From the NCBI RefSeq assembly GCF_003001935.1, contig NZ_PVNG01000018.1, positions 1 through 64,000 on the forward strand: 64,000 bases of DNA, given 5' to 3'. Shown here piece after piece: positions 7,982 to 16,408 of this stretch. Under the pieces are notes generated by a model. The model saw only the letters and a list, made by a program, of their open reading frames with translations, was not told the DNA's origin and did no database searches. The translations under genes and the position numbers were made by a program. The stretch is from Nonomuraea fuscirosea (GTDB lineage Bacteria > Actinomycetota > Actinomycetes > Streptosporangiales > Streptosporangiaceae). The stretch's first letter is position 1; each line of letters begins with the position of its first letter.

Positions 7982-8039
7982 GGCTGTCAGCTCTCGTCTC
8001 GTGCGACGGCCGCTCCGTCGCTCGACTGGGACGTCGGTG

Positions 8040-8235
8040 CGGACTTGCCGATGTCGACACTATCCAGGAGTTCGATGACGTACTGACAGCCGACCTGGGA
8101 TGCGGTCCAGGGCACGTCGCCCGCTTCCTCGCGGCACGGCACACCGACATGATCGGCATCGACCTGTCGTCAGCCGTGATCGACATCGCACCCGAGCCTG
8201 CACCGGAGATGGCGTTCGCCGTGGGGATCAATGCT
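8040..8235 (+). pseudogene. SAM-dependent methyltransferase fragment
   Basis: Plus-strand codons give TADLGCGPGHVARFLAARHT followed by DMIGIDLSSAVIDIA, the motif I glycine loop and the acidic motif II of class I methyltransferases, then a weakening continuation (…PEMAFAVGI). There is no start codon in a sensible place, the first ~30 residues look altered, and the frame breaks after about 65 codons. Only the SAM-binding start of the fold survives. Confidence 0.7.
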
Positions 8236-8265
8236 GTAACTCACCGCTGCCGACGCCGGTGCCGT

Positions 8266-8395
8266 CTACATCATCTGACCTTTCAGCAGGGCGGCCCACG
8301 TCTCCGCGGCCTTGTTGTAGGACCGCCGACGAGTTTCGTCGATCGTCATCCCGCCGTAGCCGTCGTACTGTCCGGTCGCCGGGAAGACGCCCGAA
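8266..8395 (-). other. Unrecognised C-terminal protein fragment
   Basis: On the minus strand about 40 codons ending at a TAG (8266-8268) read GQYDGYGGMTIDETRRRSY then NKAAETWAALLKGQ, which has genuine protein character. The upstream part runs into the stop of the acetyltransferase gene, so it is the tail of a lost gene. The family is not recognised. Confidence 0.3.
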
Positions 8396-9019
8396 CTACT
8401 CGGTGCTCACGTTGGCGAGGCGAGCACGCAGCGCCTGCCTGACGGTCGGCCACTCGGCAGCGACCACAGAGAACATGGCCGAGTCTCGCAGCAACCCCGC
8501 TTCGCCAGGCGCCCAGGAGGGTGACCAACTGCGCAGCACGCCCTCGAAGCATGCGCCGAGGTTCTCGATCGCCTGGCGCGACCGCTGGTTGCGGGCGTCC
8601 GACTTCAGGTCGACGCGGGCCACGCCCAACGTCTCGAACGCATACGTGAAAAGGAGGAGCTTCGCCTCGGCATTGATTCCGGTGCCCTGTGCGGATGCCG
8701 CGAGCCATGTCCAGCCGACCTCGATGGCGCGCAGATCCTGCCGATCCGGCCACGTTCGGGGATCCCAGAACGCAGTGCATCCCACCGCCATCTCGTCGCG
8801 CACCCGAACCTGTGCGAAGGGAGTCAGCCCGTCGCTCCCACGAGCGAACTGGGCCGCCAGGTACGCCTCCACCTCAGCGGCGCGGGGAACCAAGGTGAAA
8901 CCGTAAGAGGAACGGTCCTCTTCCGCGGCCCGCCTCAGATCCGACGCATGGCTCATCGCGAGTGGCTCCAGCCGAACGAGCGATCCATGCAGCGAAGGAA
9001 CATCAAGCCCCAGGCTCAT
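8396..9019 (-). CDS. GNAT-family N-acetyltransferase (RimJ/RimL-like)
   Basis: The start at 9019 is set by GGAGGG 7 bases upstream of ATG; the frame remains open for 47 further codons. The 207-residue protein matches the RimJ/RimL type: N-terminal LVRLEPLAMSHASDLRRA, a central AIEVGWTWLAASAQGTGINAE covering the beta-4 strand and acetyl-CoA pyrophosphate loop (Q-G-T-G), and VARVDLKSDARNQRSRQAIE before the last strands. Such enzymes transfer acetyl from acetyl-CoA to an amine. The substrate cannot be read from the sequence. It is flanked on both sides by gene fragments, so its survival suggests it is in use. Confidence 0.85.
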   Translation of the reverse strand: MSLGLDVPSLHGSLVRLEPLAMSHASDLRRAAEEDRSSYGFTLVPRAAEVEAYLAAQFARGSDGLTPFAQVRVRDEMAVGCTAFWDPRTWPDRQDLRAIEVGWTWLAASAQGTGINAEAKLLLFTYAFETLGVARVDLKSDARNQRSRQAIENLGACFEGVLRSWSPSWAPGEAGLLRDSAMFSVVAAEWPTVRQALRARLANVSTE

Positions 9020-9202
9020 CGAGCCCTCCTCATCGTTCCTGGCGTTGGCACCTTTCCCTTTCTTCGGGCAGGTTGCCGGACCGTCGCTGGGCCAGGTCCC
9101 TCGGATCCTCTGGATGAATCTCGAAGTAGAGATCATGCCCCGGAGGGAGGGCGGCGTCAAACGTCATTCGGCGGCCGAAAGAAGCCCTCCGGTGCTCCAC
9201 CG

Positions 9203-9312
9203 GTGCGGCCTGAGGGCCGGTCCCGGACGGTGGCGCGACACCGGGCCGGCCACCGCACGCCGGCCCCGCCGTACCAACCGAACACACCGACCAGGGTCAC
9301 CACGCCGCCGCA
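9203..9312 (-). repeat. 110-bp module, copy 2
   Basis: This counterpart of 3557-3667 shares GTGCGGCCTG, GGCCGGTCCCGGACGG, CCACCGCACGCCG and CCACGCCGCCGCAC blocks, separated by point changes. The minus-strand peptide is conserved (CGGVVTLVGVFGWYGG then AGVRWPAR), and several differences fall at third codon positions. Upstream of the peptide the two copies have no further similarity. The rest of 9020-9357 shows nothing else. Confidence 0.55.
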
Positions 9313-9357
9313 CCGGCTCTGGGCAGGACTGACCGCTCATACGATCATCCGCCCAGG

Positions 9358-9510
9358 TACGAGGACGCGTTCTGGGCACTCATCGAACAGTCGGCCCAGG
9401 AGACCGGCACCAGGAAGGCGCGCCTGATCCGGCTGGTGGAGCAACTCACCGAACTCCCGCCCGACGACATCATCGACTTCCAGAAGTGGTTCTCCATATG
9501 CGAGTGCCGG
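9358..9510 (+). pseudogene. DUF4240 N-terminal fragment
   Basis: About 50 codons read YEDAFWALIEQSAQETGTRK, then RLVEQLTELPPDDIIDFQKW, which matches the start of DUF4240 proteins (an 'FW.LI..' motif, then 'L..LPP.EI..F'). The WGAAY-type second half expected next is replaced by unrelated sequence. No start codon or ribosome binding site precedes it. The remnant is of unknown function. Confidence 0.55.
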
Positions 9511-9549
9511 CCCAACCAAAGCGGCTGTCCCGTTGTTCCCGGCCCCGCC

Positions 9550-10119
9550 CTACCACCTGAAGATCAACTCTGCGGCGATCACGACGTCGATGACGCCGCA
9601 CCATTCGGCGAAGGACCGGGCCACCACCTTGTCCCGCCGCAGGTGGACGAAGTCCCAGACGCCGTGGAAGAACCATCCGGCCGCCACCAGGTAGCGGCCC
9701 AGATCCGGATCCACGGCCAGCCCGATCAGCCCGAGCGCACCGAAGGCGAGCATCCCCAGCGCCTGCACCCGGAACGTCCCGGACCGGAACACGTGCCCGT
9801 CCACGACGCTCCAAAGCAGGACGATCAGCGCGAGGGCGGAGAACACGACGGCCGGTTCGATCACCTCCAGCGCGCGCAGCGCGACGACGCCGGCCAGCCC
9901 GCCCACGAGCAGCGGCCACGTCGCGCGGCGCGCCTCCAGCTTGGCGACCACCAGGTACAGCAACGGCAGGAGCAGGAGGATCGACGCGAACGACGCCACC
10001 GCCTCGTCCGACTCGGTTCCGCCGAAGGTCGCCGCGGACAGCGCCAGAGCAAGCGCCGTGGGCCAGCGGTCGAGCAACCGGCGGACCCGATGTCCGCGTC
10101 CATGGGACACGCTCGTCAT
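9550..10119 (-). CDS. Hypothetical membrane protein, about six transmembrane segments
   Basis: The start at 10119 is set by AGGAGG 5-6 bases before ATG. The 189-residue protein has a short basic N-terminus (RGHRVRRLLDRW) and about six hydrophobic segments, separated by short polar loops. The last loop includes FHGVWDFVHLRRDKVV followed by FAEWCGVIDVV, a pattern of histidines and acidic residues in the membrane interface that could be functional. No family name is recognised. It is divergent from the two-component operon at 10372, so the 250-bp gap may serve both directions. Confidence 0.75.
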   Translation of the reverse strand: MTSVSHGRGHRVRRLLDRWPTALALALSAATFGGTESDEAVASFASILLLLPLLYLVVAKLEARRATWPLLVGGLAGVVALRALEVIEPAVVFSALALIVLLWSVVDGHVFRSGTFRVQALGMLAFGALGLIGLAVDPDLGRYLVAAGWFFHGVWDFVHLRRDKVVARSFAEWCGVIDVVIAAELIFRW

Positions 10120-10297
10120 GGAGGCCTCCTGGTGGGGTGATGGGGTGACAGGTGACGGATCGGGGTGCGCGGGCGGGCCGTCCATGCGGTTCCTCCCTAC
10201 GGGGCCGGGCATCTACCGCGCTCAGCCTGGCCGCTGGAGGAGGCCGCCAGTAGTGCCGAAACCACAGGCGTGCGCGTGGCTTTGTCACTGAATCTCG

Positions 10298-10309
10298 TGA
10301 CAACTGTCA
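10298..10309. promoter_or_regulatory. Inverted repeat TGACA-N2-TGTCA, candidate DesR-like operator
   Basis: TGACAACTGTCA lies 62 bp before the GTG of the sensor kinase gene. The flanking bases extend the sequence to GTGACAACTGTCATG (10297-10311), which recurs exactly at 23347-23361, again about 60 bp before a start codon. Autoregulation by the linked response regulator is the simplest reading. Confidence 0.6.
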
Positions 10310-10371
10310 TGAAACGACCGTGGCGGAAATCGCGACCGGCCCGCGACGCGGCGTACTGTCACAATGACTGC

Positions 10372-11574
10372 GTGCGCGACCACGGGACCGACGGCGGGAC
10401 GGCGGCACTCCGGAGCTTCCGCCGTTACACCTGGTGGAGCCTCACCGGCAGCACCGCGTTCTTCTTGGTCGCCGTGGCCGGCGCGGGGCTCCTGGCCTCC
10501 GGCGTACCGGTCTGGGCCAGGGGTGCGGGCGCCGCCGCGCTGGCCGTGACAGCCATGTGCTGCGCCGTGCTGCTGCACCGCCGGCTGGCGTTCGACCCCG
10601 CCACCGCATCCGGCGAGCGCCCCGGCCGCCCGCTCCTGGCGTGGATGGCCGCGAGTGCAGCCGGTACGGCCACGCTCGGCGGCGTTCTGCTGGCCGTACG
10701 GGACGACGCGCTGTGGGCACTGGCCCCGGCGATGACGGTGTCGGTCGTCGCGACGTTCCTGCCGCCGCCGCGCCGGTGGGCGCTGATCGCCGTGGCGATG
10801 GCCGCCGCGGCCGTGCCGGGCGCGGTCGCGGGAGGCGACGACCCGGTACGCGCGGTGCTGTTCCCGCCGGGACTGGTCGCGTTCAGCGCCTGGGTCACGC
10901 TCGGGTCGCTGTGGGCGTGGGACATCGCGGAACGGCTGAACGCGGCGCGGCGCCTCGACGGGGAGCTGGCCGTCACCCGGGAACGGCTGCGGTTCGCCGC
11001 CGACCTGCACGACATCCAGGGTCACCACCTACAGGTGATCGCGCGCAAGAGCGAACTGGCCGCGCGGCTGGCAGCGGCCGACCCGGCCCGCGCGACCGCG
11101 GAGATGCTGGAGGTGCAGCGGCTCGCCACCGACGCGCTCTCGGATACGCGGGCCGTCGTGCAGGGCTACCGCCGTACGACGCTGGAGGCGGAGCTGGCCA
11201 ACGCGGGCCGGGTGCTCGCCGCGGCCGACATCCGGGTCCAGATGAACGTCGAGCCCGCCGCGGGCACCGGGCCGCTCCCCGACGCGTGCCGGCACCTGCT
11301 CGGGCTGGTCGTGCGTGAGGCCACCACCAACGTGCTGCGCCACAGCCGGGCGCGCGCCGCCGAGGTCGACTACCGCCTCACGGACGGCCTGGCCCGGTTG
11401 CGGGTACGCAACGACGGCGCGACCGGCCCGCCCGGCTCGGGGGCGGGCACCGGGCTGCGCACCCTGGCCGACCGCCTGCGGGCCGCCGGAGGCGAGCTGA
11501 CCTGGGAGCACGAACACGGAAGCTTCGTCGTGGCCGCCTGCCTGCCGGTCGACGCGAGCGCGGAGGCGCGATGA
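10372..11574 (+). CDS. Sensor histidine kinase, NarL/DesK-like
   Basis: The start at GTG 10372 follows the candidate operator; the open frame upstream is shadow. The 400-residue protein has a membrane half (residues about 20-180) with roughly five hydrophobic segments. A HisKA_3 dimerisation helix follows with the phospho-acceptor histidine in ADLHDIQGHHLQVIARKSE (near residue 213), then an HATPase domain with the N-box VREATTNVLRHSRA and a GTGLRTLADRL G-box. This is the DesK-like layout. The stimulus is probably a membrane property or envelope stress. The gene overlaps the response regulator by 4 bp (ATGA), so the two are co-translated. Confidence 0.9.
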   Translation: MRDHGTDGGTAALRSFRRYTWWSLTGSTAFFLVAVAGAGLLASGVPVWARGAGAAALAVTAMCCAVLLHRRLAFDPATASGERPGRPLLAWMAASAAGTATLGGVLLAVRDDALWALAPAMTVSVVATFLPPPRRWALIAVAMAAAAVPGAVAGGDDPVRAVLFPPGLVAFSAWVTLGSLWAWDIAERLNAARRLDGELAVTRERLRFAADLHDIQGHHLQVIARKSELAARLAAADPARATAEMLEVQRLATDALSDTRAVVQGYRRTTLEAELANAGRVLAAADIRVQMNVEPAAGTGPLPDACRHLLGLVVREATTNVLRHSRARAAEVDYRLTDGLARLRVRNDGATGPPGSGAGTGLRTLADRLRAAGGELTWEHEHGSFVVAACLPVDASAEAR

Positions 11575-12176
11575 TCAGGTTGCTGATCGCCGACGACGAG
11601 GACCTGCTGCGCAGCGCCCTGGCCGCGCTGCTGGCGCTGGAACCCGACCTCACCGTGGTCGCCGAGGCCGCCACGTCCACCGACGCGGTACGGCTGGCCC
11701 GCGAGCACCGCCCCGACATCGCCGTGCTCGACCTGGAGATGCCGCCGGCCGACGGGTTGGATGCCGCCGCACGGATCATGGCCGCGCTGCCCGGCGCCCG
11801 GGTCGTGCTGGTCACTCGGCACGCGCGGCCGGGGGTGCTGCGCCGCGCCCTGGCGGCCGGCGTCAGCGGGTTCGTGCCCAAGACCACGCCGGCGTCCCGG
11901 CTCGCCGAGATCATCCGCGACGTCGCCGCGGGCCGGCGGTACATCGACACCGACATCGCCGCATCCGCCCTGACCGAAGGCCCCTGCCCGCTCACCGACC
12001 GGGAACTCGACGTGCTGCGTGCCTGCCGTACCGGGGCATCGGTCAGCGAGATCGCCGCCCAGGTGCACCTCGCGCCCGGCACGGTGCGCAACTACCTGTC
12101 GGCGGCCATGGCCAAACTGGGCGTCGGCTCCCGCCACGCCGCCGCCCGCCGCGCCTGGGAGGAAGGCTGGATCTGA
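11571..12176 (+). CDS. Response regulator, LuxR/NarL type (DesR-like)
   Basis: The 201-residue protein has a receiver domain with acidic pocket DDED (8-11), phospho-acceptor D54 in AVLDLEMPP, and the conserved lysine in GFVPKTTP. A C-terminal LuxR helix-turn-helix follows (LTDRELDVLRACRTGASVSE, then APGTVRNYLSAAMAKLG). It overlaps the kinase gene and is its evident partner. It likely binds TGACA-N2-TGTCA at 10298 (own promoter) and 23348 (small membrane protein). That link is inference from identical sites. Confidence 0.92.
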   Translation: MIRLLIADDEDLLRSALAALLALEPDLTVVAEAATSTDAVRLAREHRPDIAVLDLEMPPADGLDAAARIMAALPGARVVLVTRHARPGVLRRALAAGVSGFVPKTTPASRLAEIIRDVAAGRRYIDTDIAASALTEGPCPLTDRELDVLRACRTGASVSEIAAQVHLAPGTVRNYLSAAMAKLGVGSRHAAARRAWEEGWI

Positions 12177-12177
12177 T

Positions 12178-12345
12178 CCGCGGAACGAGCCGCCCACACC
12201 GGGCCGCCGGGACCGGCTCGAAGGCGACCCATCGAGCCAACGCGCCGATCTCCTCCGGGCTGACACCCAACTCGTCCACCAGGCGAAGCAACACCTTCCC
12301 CGCATCGGAAAAGGGTCCGTCTGGATTGCGCTGAAGCTCTCTTCG
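12178..12345 (-). other. Unrecognised open frame remnant
   Basis: The minus strand reads NPDGPFSDAGKVLLRLVDEL then GVSPEEIGALARWVAFEP, which has protein-like helix patterns, but no start codon with a ribosome binding site and no recognised family. It lies tail-to-tail with the response regulator gene and beside the broken SUKH gene. It may be another decayed cargo gene. Confidence 0.3.
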
Positions 12346-12383
12346 CGTGTTGGCTGTCCAGGTGGCGCTTGGGGACGATCGAA

Positions 12384-12838
12384 TTACTCCGGCTCTGACA
12401 ATCGCTGCCGAGCTATCCCCCAGGGCCTTGGTTCCTGCACCTCATCGTATTCGGCATCTTCTTCGTGCCAGCCCGTTCCCGAGAGCCACGTCTTCAACCA
12501 GTCGGTCAGGCTGTCGGCGTCGACGTACCACGCGTTGTGCCAGTCAGCGCTGATGTCGTTCGGCTAACGGCCTCACCGGACTCCCGCGTCGTACGTTCCT
12601 CGCGATAGTCGCTTACGGCGGTACGCCCATCGCCGGTGAGCGGCAAGAGGTGAAAGTCGGGGCCGAAACCGCCGTTGGCCACTTCACCGTAGAGCCGCGC
12701 CAGCACTGGAGGAAGTTCGAAGCCCAGAATGCGCTCCGCATTTTCGACTTCCTCCGCTGTCGCGGGGGGAGACAGCCGCTCCGTGTCCGCGGCCGCCTTC
12801 ACGAGCACTCGCCGTAAAAGGTCATCGATCCCGGTCAT
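12384..12838 (-). pseudogene. SUKH (SMI1/KNR4) family immunity-type protein, frameshifted
   Basis: The N-terminal part (MTGIDDLLRRVLVKAAADTE … ERILGFELPPVLARLYGEVA … GFGPDFHLLPLTG) is a clear SUKH domain, a family that includes toxin immunity proteins. After VSDYREERTT the frame shifts near 12560, with loss of a segment. The C-terminal part continues in another frame as DWHNAWYVDADSLTDWLKTW and …DEVQEPRPWG…, which matches the usual SUKH ending. The gene is therefore broken and internally shortened. No toxin gene is adjacent. Confidence 0.75.
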
Positions 12839-12991
12839 GGAGATGATCCTGCCAGGCCGACTCTGATCGAAAGTCCCGTCCTGGGCCGACGGCTCGGGAG
12901 GAGGATGGAGTCCAGACTGGTGAGGAAGCAGGAGCAGCGGGCGCTCAGCTCGGAACTCAACCCCTGTTTCCAGTCGAGCCGAGTCGCTTCG

Positions 12992-13822
12992 TCAGGCGGT
13001 TACGGGAATGATCCGCTCGCCGAACGCCGCCTCCGTGACCGATGCCCACTCCCGCCACACGCGAAGCCGCTCGGCGTAGATGTCCTCGACTTCGGGAAGT
13101 GTGTGCCCGAGGAGAATCCGCCGGGGAGGATTCTCGGCGTCGGCGATAGTGAGAATCGCGTCCGCGGTCGCTTTCGGGTCGCCCAGGATCCATTCCTTGG
13201 CGGTCGCTTCGTGGACGGCGGCGTAATCGGGGTGACGGTCGGTGGCTCGCATGCTCGTACCGGCGCCGAAATCCGTGGCATAAGGGCCCGGCTCGACCGC
13301 CGTCACATGGACGCCGAACGAGGCGACCTCCTGGGCGAGCGATTCGGACAGGCCCTCCACCGCCCACTTGGAGGCGTGGTATCCGCCGATCCCGGGGTAG
13401 GCGCGTACGCCGCCCTCGCTCGTAACCTGCATGATCCGGCCGGAACGCTGGGCCCGGAGCACGGGCAGGACCGCCTGAGTGACCCAGACGGTGCCGAAGA
13501 AGTTCGTCTCCATCTGGGCGCGCAGCTCGGCCTCGGTGAGTTCCTCGACCATGCCGAAAAGTCCGTAGCCGGCGTTGTTGACGACCACGTCGAGACGTCC
13601 GAACCGTTCGACGGCTCGCTCCACCGAGTCGAACACCGCCTTCCGGTCGGTGACGTCGAGCGGTAGCGGCAGGACGGCGTCCCCGAACCGCCGCGCGAGC
13701 GGCTCCAGCGCGGTGACGTCGCGGGCGGTGGCCGCGACCCGGTCACCTCTCTTCAGTGCGGCTTCCGTCCACAGGCGGCCGAAGCCCCGCGATGCGCCGG
13801 TGATGAACCAGATCTTGGACAT
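12992..13822 (-). CDS. Short-chain dehydrogenase/reductase
   Basis: The start at 13822 is preceded by GGAAGGGA. The 276-residue classical SDR has the cofactor loop TGASRGFG (8-15), NNAG (82-85), the catalytic S135, and YHASK with Y148 and K152. An R after the second strand (ATARD) suggests an NADP(H) preference. It is close to the oxidoreductases of the 'GFGR' subgroup annotated generically in actinomycetes, with the substrate unknown. The gene is divergent from a LysR regulator across a 121-bp gap with an inverted repeat, the usual sign that the regulator controls it. Confidence 0.9.
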   Translation of the reverse strand: MSKIWFITGASRGFGRLWTEAALKRGDRVAATARDVTALEPLARRFGDAVLPLPLDVTDRKAVFDSVERAVERFGRLDVVVNNAGYGLFGMVEELTEAELRAQMETNFFGTVWVTQAVLPVLRAQRSGRIMQVTSEGGVRAYPGIGGYHASKWAVEGLSESLAQEVASFGVHVTAVEPGPYATDFGAGTSMRATDRHPDYAAVHEATAKEWILGDPKATADAILTIADAENPPRRILLGHTLPEVEDIYAERLRVWREWASVTEAAFGERIIPVTA

Positions 13823-13912
13823 CAGGGTCGTTCCCTTCCAAAGGTGTTTCCTCTTGGTTCCAGCATCCCGGCGCACAAGCCATTCCACAAACGAGTCTTT
13901 CGCATATTAGAC

Positions 13913-13927
13913 ATGCGGAGTACGCAT
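13913..13927. promoter_or_regulatory. Inverted repeat ATGCG-N5-CGCAT, candidate LysR operator
   Basis: ATGCGGAGTACGCAT lies in the divergent SDR/LysR promoter region, 16 bp before the LysR start. A second 'cgcat' at 13901-13905 lies just to its left. The arrangement suits autorepression and control of the SDR gene. Confidence 0.5.
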
Positions 13928-13943
13928 GGATTAGGTTGCTCGC

Positions 13944-14846
13944 ATGGCGGAGTTCACCGTTCCCGCACTACGCGTCGTGCACGCCGTCGTCGGAACCGGA
14001 TCCTTCACCGCGGCGGCCGACCTCCTCGGCTACACCCAGTCGGCGATCTCCCGGCAGGTGGCGGCCGCGGAGTCGGCTGCCGGAATGCCCTTGTTCGTAC
14101 GCAAGGCCCGTGGGGTGGAGGCCACCCGGGCCGGCGAGGCGGTCGCACGCCGGGCGGTCGTCGTGCTGGCCGAGCTCGACGCGATGAACCGCGACCTGGC
14201 CCTGCTCTCCGACACGCTCGCCGAGCAGGTGAGGCTCGGGGCCTTTCCGACCGCGACCTGGTCGCTCATTCCCCGTACGGTGGCCGCGCTCGCCGGCGAG
14301 CACCCCGCGCTGGCCGTGGAACTGCACGAGGCCTCCAGCCCGGCGCTCCTGCGCCAGGTGCGGGCCGGCGGGGTCGACGTCGCCGTGATCGCCGTGGGTC
14401 AGGGGCTGCCCGAGTACGACCTGCACGACCTGAGAACCGAGCGCCTGACGGAGAGCGGCATGGGCGTCGTCGCCGTACCACTGGGGCACCGCCTGGCTGG
14501 ACGGGCGCGCGTCACGGTCGACGACGTGGCCGGCGAGCCCTGGATCGTCGGCGCGGGTCTGCGGGGCGACCCGCAGTTCGGCGCCTGGCCGACGTTGCCG
14601 GAGCCGCGGATCGCCCACCGGATCCGCGACTGGAACGCCAGGCTCGGCTTCGTCGCCGCCGGGCTCGGCATCACCACCGTCGCCCGCATCGCCGTTCCCG
14701 GCCTGCCTGCCGGGATCGCCATCGTCGAGGTCGACGACCCCGCGTGGTCCGGGCGTACCACTCTGACCGTGACCAGGCCCGAGCCGTCGCAGGGCCAACG
14801 CGTCGTCGCCGCGGCCCTGCGCGCCGCGGCCACCGGCGAGGGATGA
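13944..14846 (+). CDS. LysR-family transcriptional regulator
   Basis: The 300-residue protein begins with the LysR winged helix-turn-helix (VPALRVVHAVVGTGSFTAAA, LLGYTQSAISRQVAAAE) and continues with a two-lobed effector-binding domain (residues about 90-295; …LGAFPTATWSLIPRTVAAL…, …GLGITTVARIAVPG…). Length is typical. It is divergent from the SDR gene, which is its likely target. The effector is unknown. Confidence 0.92.
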   Translation: MAEFTVPALRVVHAVVGTGSFTAAADLLGYTQSAISRQVAAAESAAGMPLFVRKARGVEATRAGEAVARRAVVVLAELDAMNRDLALLSDTLAEQVRLGAFPTATWSLIPRTVAALAGEHPALAVELHEASSPALLRQVRAGGVDVAVIAVGQGLPEYDLHDLRTERLTESGMGVVAVPLGHRLAGRARVTVDDVAGEPWIVGAGLRGDPQFGAWPTLPEPRIAHRIRDWNARLGFVAAGLGITTVARIAVPGLPAGIAIVEVDDPAWSGRTTLTVTRPEPSQGQRVVAAALRAAATGEG

Positions 14847-14957
14847 GGACGAGCCGGTTGGGTGTCGCAGCGGTAGTCGGCCGCGGTCCATTACGGCGTG
14901 AGGTCCCGACGCGATAATCGGGTGAGTCCGGCTTGGGGCGGCGAGTACCGTTCGAGA

Positions 14958-15524
14958 ATGCGGCGGTGCGGGGAATGCGACCAGTGGGAGCCCGCCGGAG
15001 CGCCTGACTGTGAGCGATGCGCCGGTCTTGTTGACGAGATCGTCGAATCGGGATGGCGGGAGTTCGTCGTGCAGGATTTCGGCACGCTGACCGCCCTGGA
15101 CGAGCGCGACGTCGCCGAGATGGTGATCGACGAGCCCAACAGGCACCCGTGGCGAGTGGTGGACGCCGCCTACGACCGGCTCGCCTGCACCGAGTGCGGC
15201 GGCAGGCTGAGCCGAGGGCCGGCCGGCTGCGCCGCCTGTGACCTGGCGAACGGGTTCCGGTACGTCGCCATCGAGGTCGATCGGCCCGGCGTTCCGCCGG
15301 GCAATGAGCACGCGCTACGGGTCAACGTGTCGGTGGTGCGCAGGCCGTCCGCAATCTCGTGGCGTGAGGTAGTGGCACGGCGACTCTTGCTCCCCTTCCT
15401 CCTCGACGGGCACCTGCCCACGATCAAGCAGGCCCAGGCAGCACGTGCTCTCCTCAACCAAGGGGGCACGGCTGAGGAACTAGCGGAGCATCTCAACTTC
15501 GCCTGGGGCAACGACTCCACATAG
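14958..15524 (+). CDS. Hypothetical protein with CxxC zinc-binding motifs
   Basis: The 188-residue protein has two cysteine clusters. The N-terminal RRCGECDQWEPAGAPDCERC holds two CxxC pairs. A second set, ACTECGG … GCAACDL, lies near residues 75-95. Each could bind one zinc ion. The C-terminal part has LPTIKQAQAARALLNQGGTA and EELAEHLNFAWG, helical and possibly protein-binding. I recognise no named family. No ribosome binding site is strong; ATG 14958 is chosen because it directly precedes the first cysteines. It ends at a strong hairpin shared with the convergent gene. Confidence 0.65.
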   Translation: MRRCGECDQWEPAGAPDCERCAGLVDEIVESGWREFVVQDFGTLTALDERDVAEMVIDEPNRHPWRVVDAAYDRLACTECGGRLSRGPAGCAACDLANGFRYVAIEVDRPGVPPGNEHALRVNVSVVRRPSAISWREVVARRLLLPFLLDGHLPTIKQAQAARALLNQGGTAEELAEHLNFAWGNDST

Positions 15525-15538
15525 CTACAGCCGGGCCA

Positions 15539-15575
15539 TCACCGACCTCGGGCGCAGGGTGCCCGAGGTCGGTGA
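15539..15575. terminator. Bidirectional hairpin between convergent genes
   Basis: TCACCGACCTCGGGC (15539-15553) and its exact complement (15561-15575) form a 15-bp stem with a 7-base loop. It sits 14 bp after one stop and 21 bp from the convergent one. There is no T-run, as usual in actinomycete terminators. Confidence 0.8.
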
Positions 15576-15596
15576 CGAAGGTCGCTCGATTCGAGG

Positions 15597-16259
15597 TCAG
15601 TTCCAGGTGGCGCGCTTGATGGCGTCCGCGAGGCCGGGGGTGTTGAATCCGTCCACGATGACGATCTTCTCTTTCCGCAGGTACCACTCCCGCTGAACGA
15701 ACTTCCTGGTCACCCGCTTCTTCTTCTCGTCGTAACATTCGACGGCCCATTCGTAGTACCGGGCCTTGTGGCCCTTGCCCACCTGCCGGTGACCGGACAC
15801 CACAGTCTTTCCTTTGTAGCCGCCGGGGAAGCGCTCCAGATCGTCGATGTCGCTCTGTCGGTTGTAGCGGCAGGGCATCACGCTGGTCTCGGGGTGGAAG
15901 GGGGCGCGGCCGGGGTTGTACCTTTCCCCGATCCAGTTCGGGTCGTTGGAGCCGTGGATCATGTTGGGGCCGCCGATACTGAAGTATGGGCAGCCGGTCT
16001 TCTTGCGGTCGCAGCCGGGCCGGGTCTGCACAGTGAGAAGGTCCCAGATCGTGTCGCTCTTATGCGCCGTCCACTTGGAGGGGACGGTGAGACGCATGCC
16101 TCGAAACGAAATCGTCTTCGCCGCGGAGGCGGAGGCGGAGGCGGCGGTGGCGGACGAGACCGCAGAGGCGGGCAGCGTCGATGCGGCGGCCAGGGGGACG
16201 CTCACGACGGTCGCGGCGGTCGTCCATGCCGTCACACGCTTGATCATTCCTAATCTCAT
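15597..16259 (-). CDS. Secreted protein of unknown function
   Basis: The 220-residue protein starts with a basic stretch and hydrophobic signal peptide (MIKRVTAWTTAATVVSVPLA, cleavage probably after …PASAVS or slightly later), then a low-complexity A/S linker encoded by short tandem codons. The mature part has four to six cysteines (…PGCDRKKTGCPYF…, …VMPCRYN…, …AVECYD…), suggesting disulfides, and a lysine/arginine-rich C-terminal half. No domain name is recognised. ATG 16247 is an alternative start. It is a monocistronic gene with a convergent terminator. Confidence 0.7.
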   Translation of the reverse strand: MRLGMIKRVTAWTTAATVVSVPLAAASTLPASAVSSATAASASASAAKTISFRGMRLTVPSKWTAHKSDTIWDLLTVQTRPGCDRKKTGCPYFSIGGPNMIHGSNDPNWIGERYNPGRAPFHPETSVMPCRYNRQSDIDDLERFPGGYKGKTVVSGHRQVGKGHKARYYEWAVECYDEKKKRVTRKFVQREWYLRKEKIVIVDGFNTPGLADAIKRATWN

Positions 16260-16408
16260 GGCGGTTTAGATGCACGACAGCGTGGCAAGGTTGCGGCTCA
16301 GCGCCGGGGCTTTTCATCGGCGAGTGAGCTGACGGTTCTGCCTAACGGCGCGACCAGGGTCGGAAAGCCGTCCGAGTGCCCCCTTTCGCACCACGAGGGC
16401 CGCTCAAG

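Noticed and set aside
13844..14917. A 357-codon plus-strand frame over the LysR gene
   Set aside because: It is the wrong frame of the LysR gene, with arginine-rich low-complexity translation.
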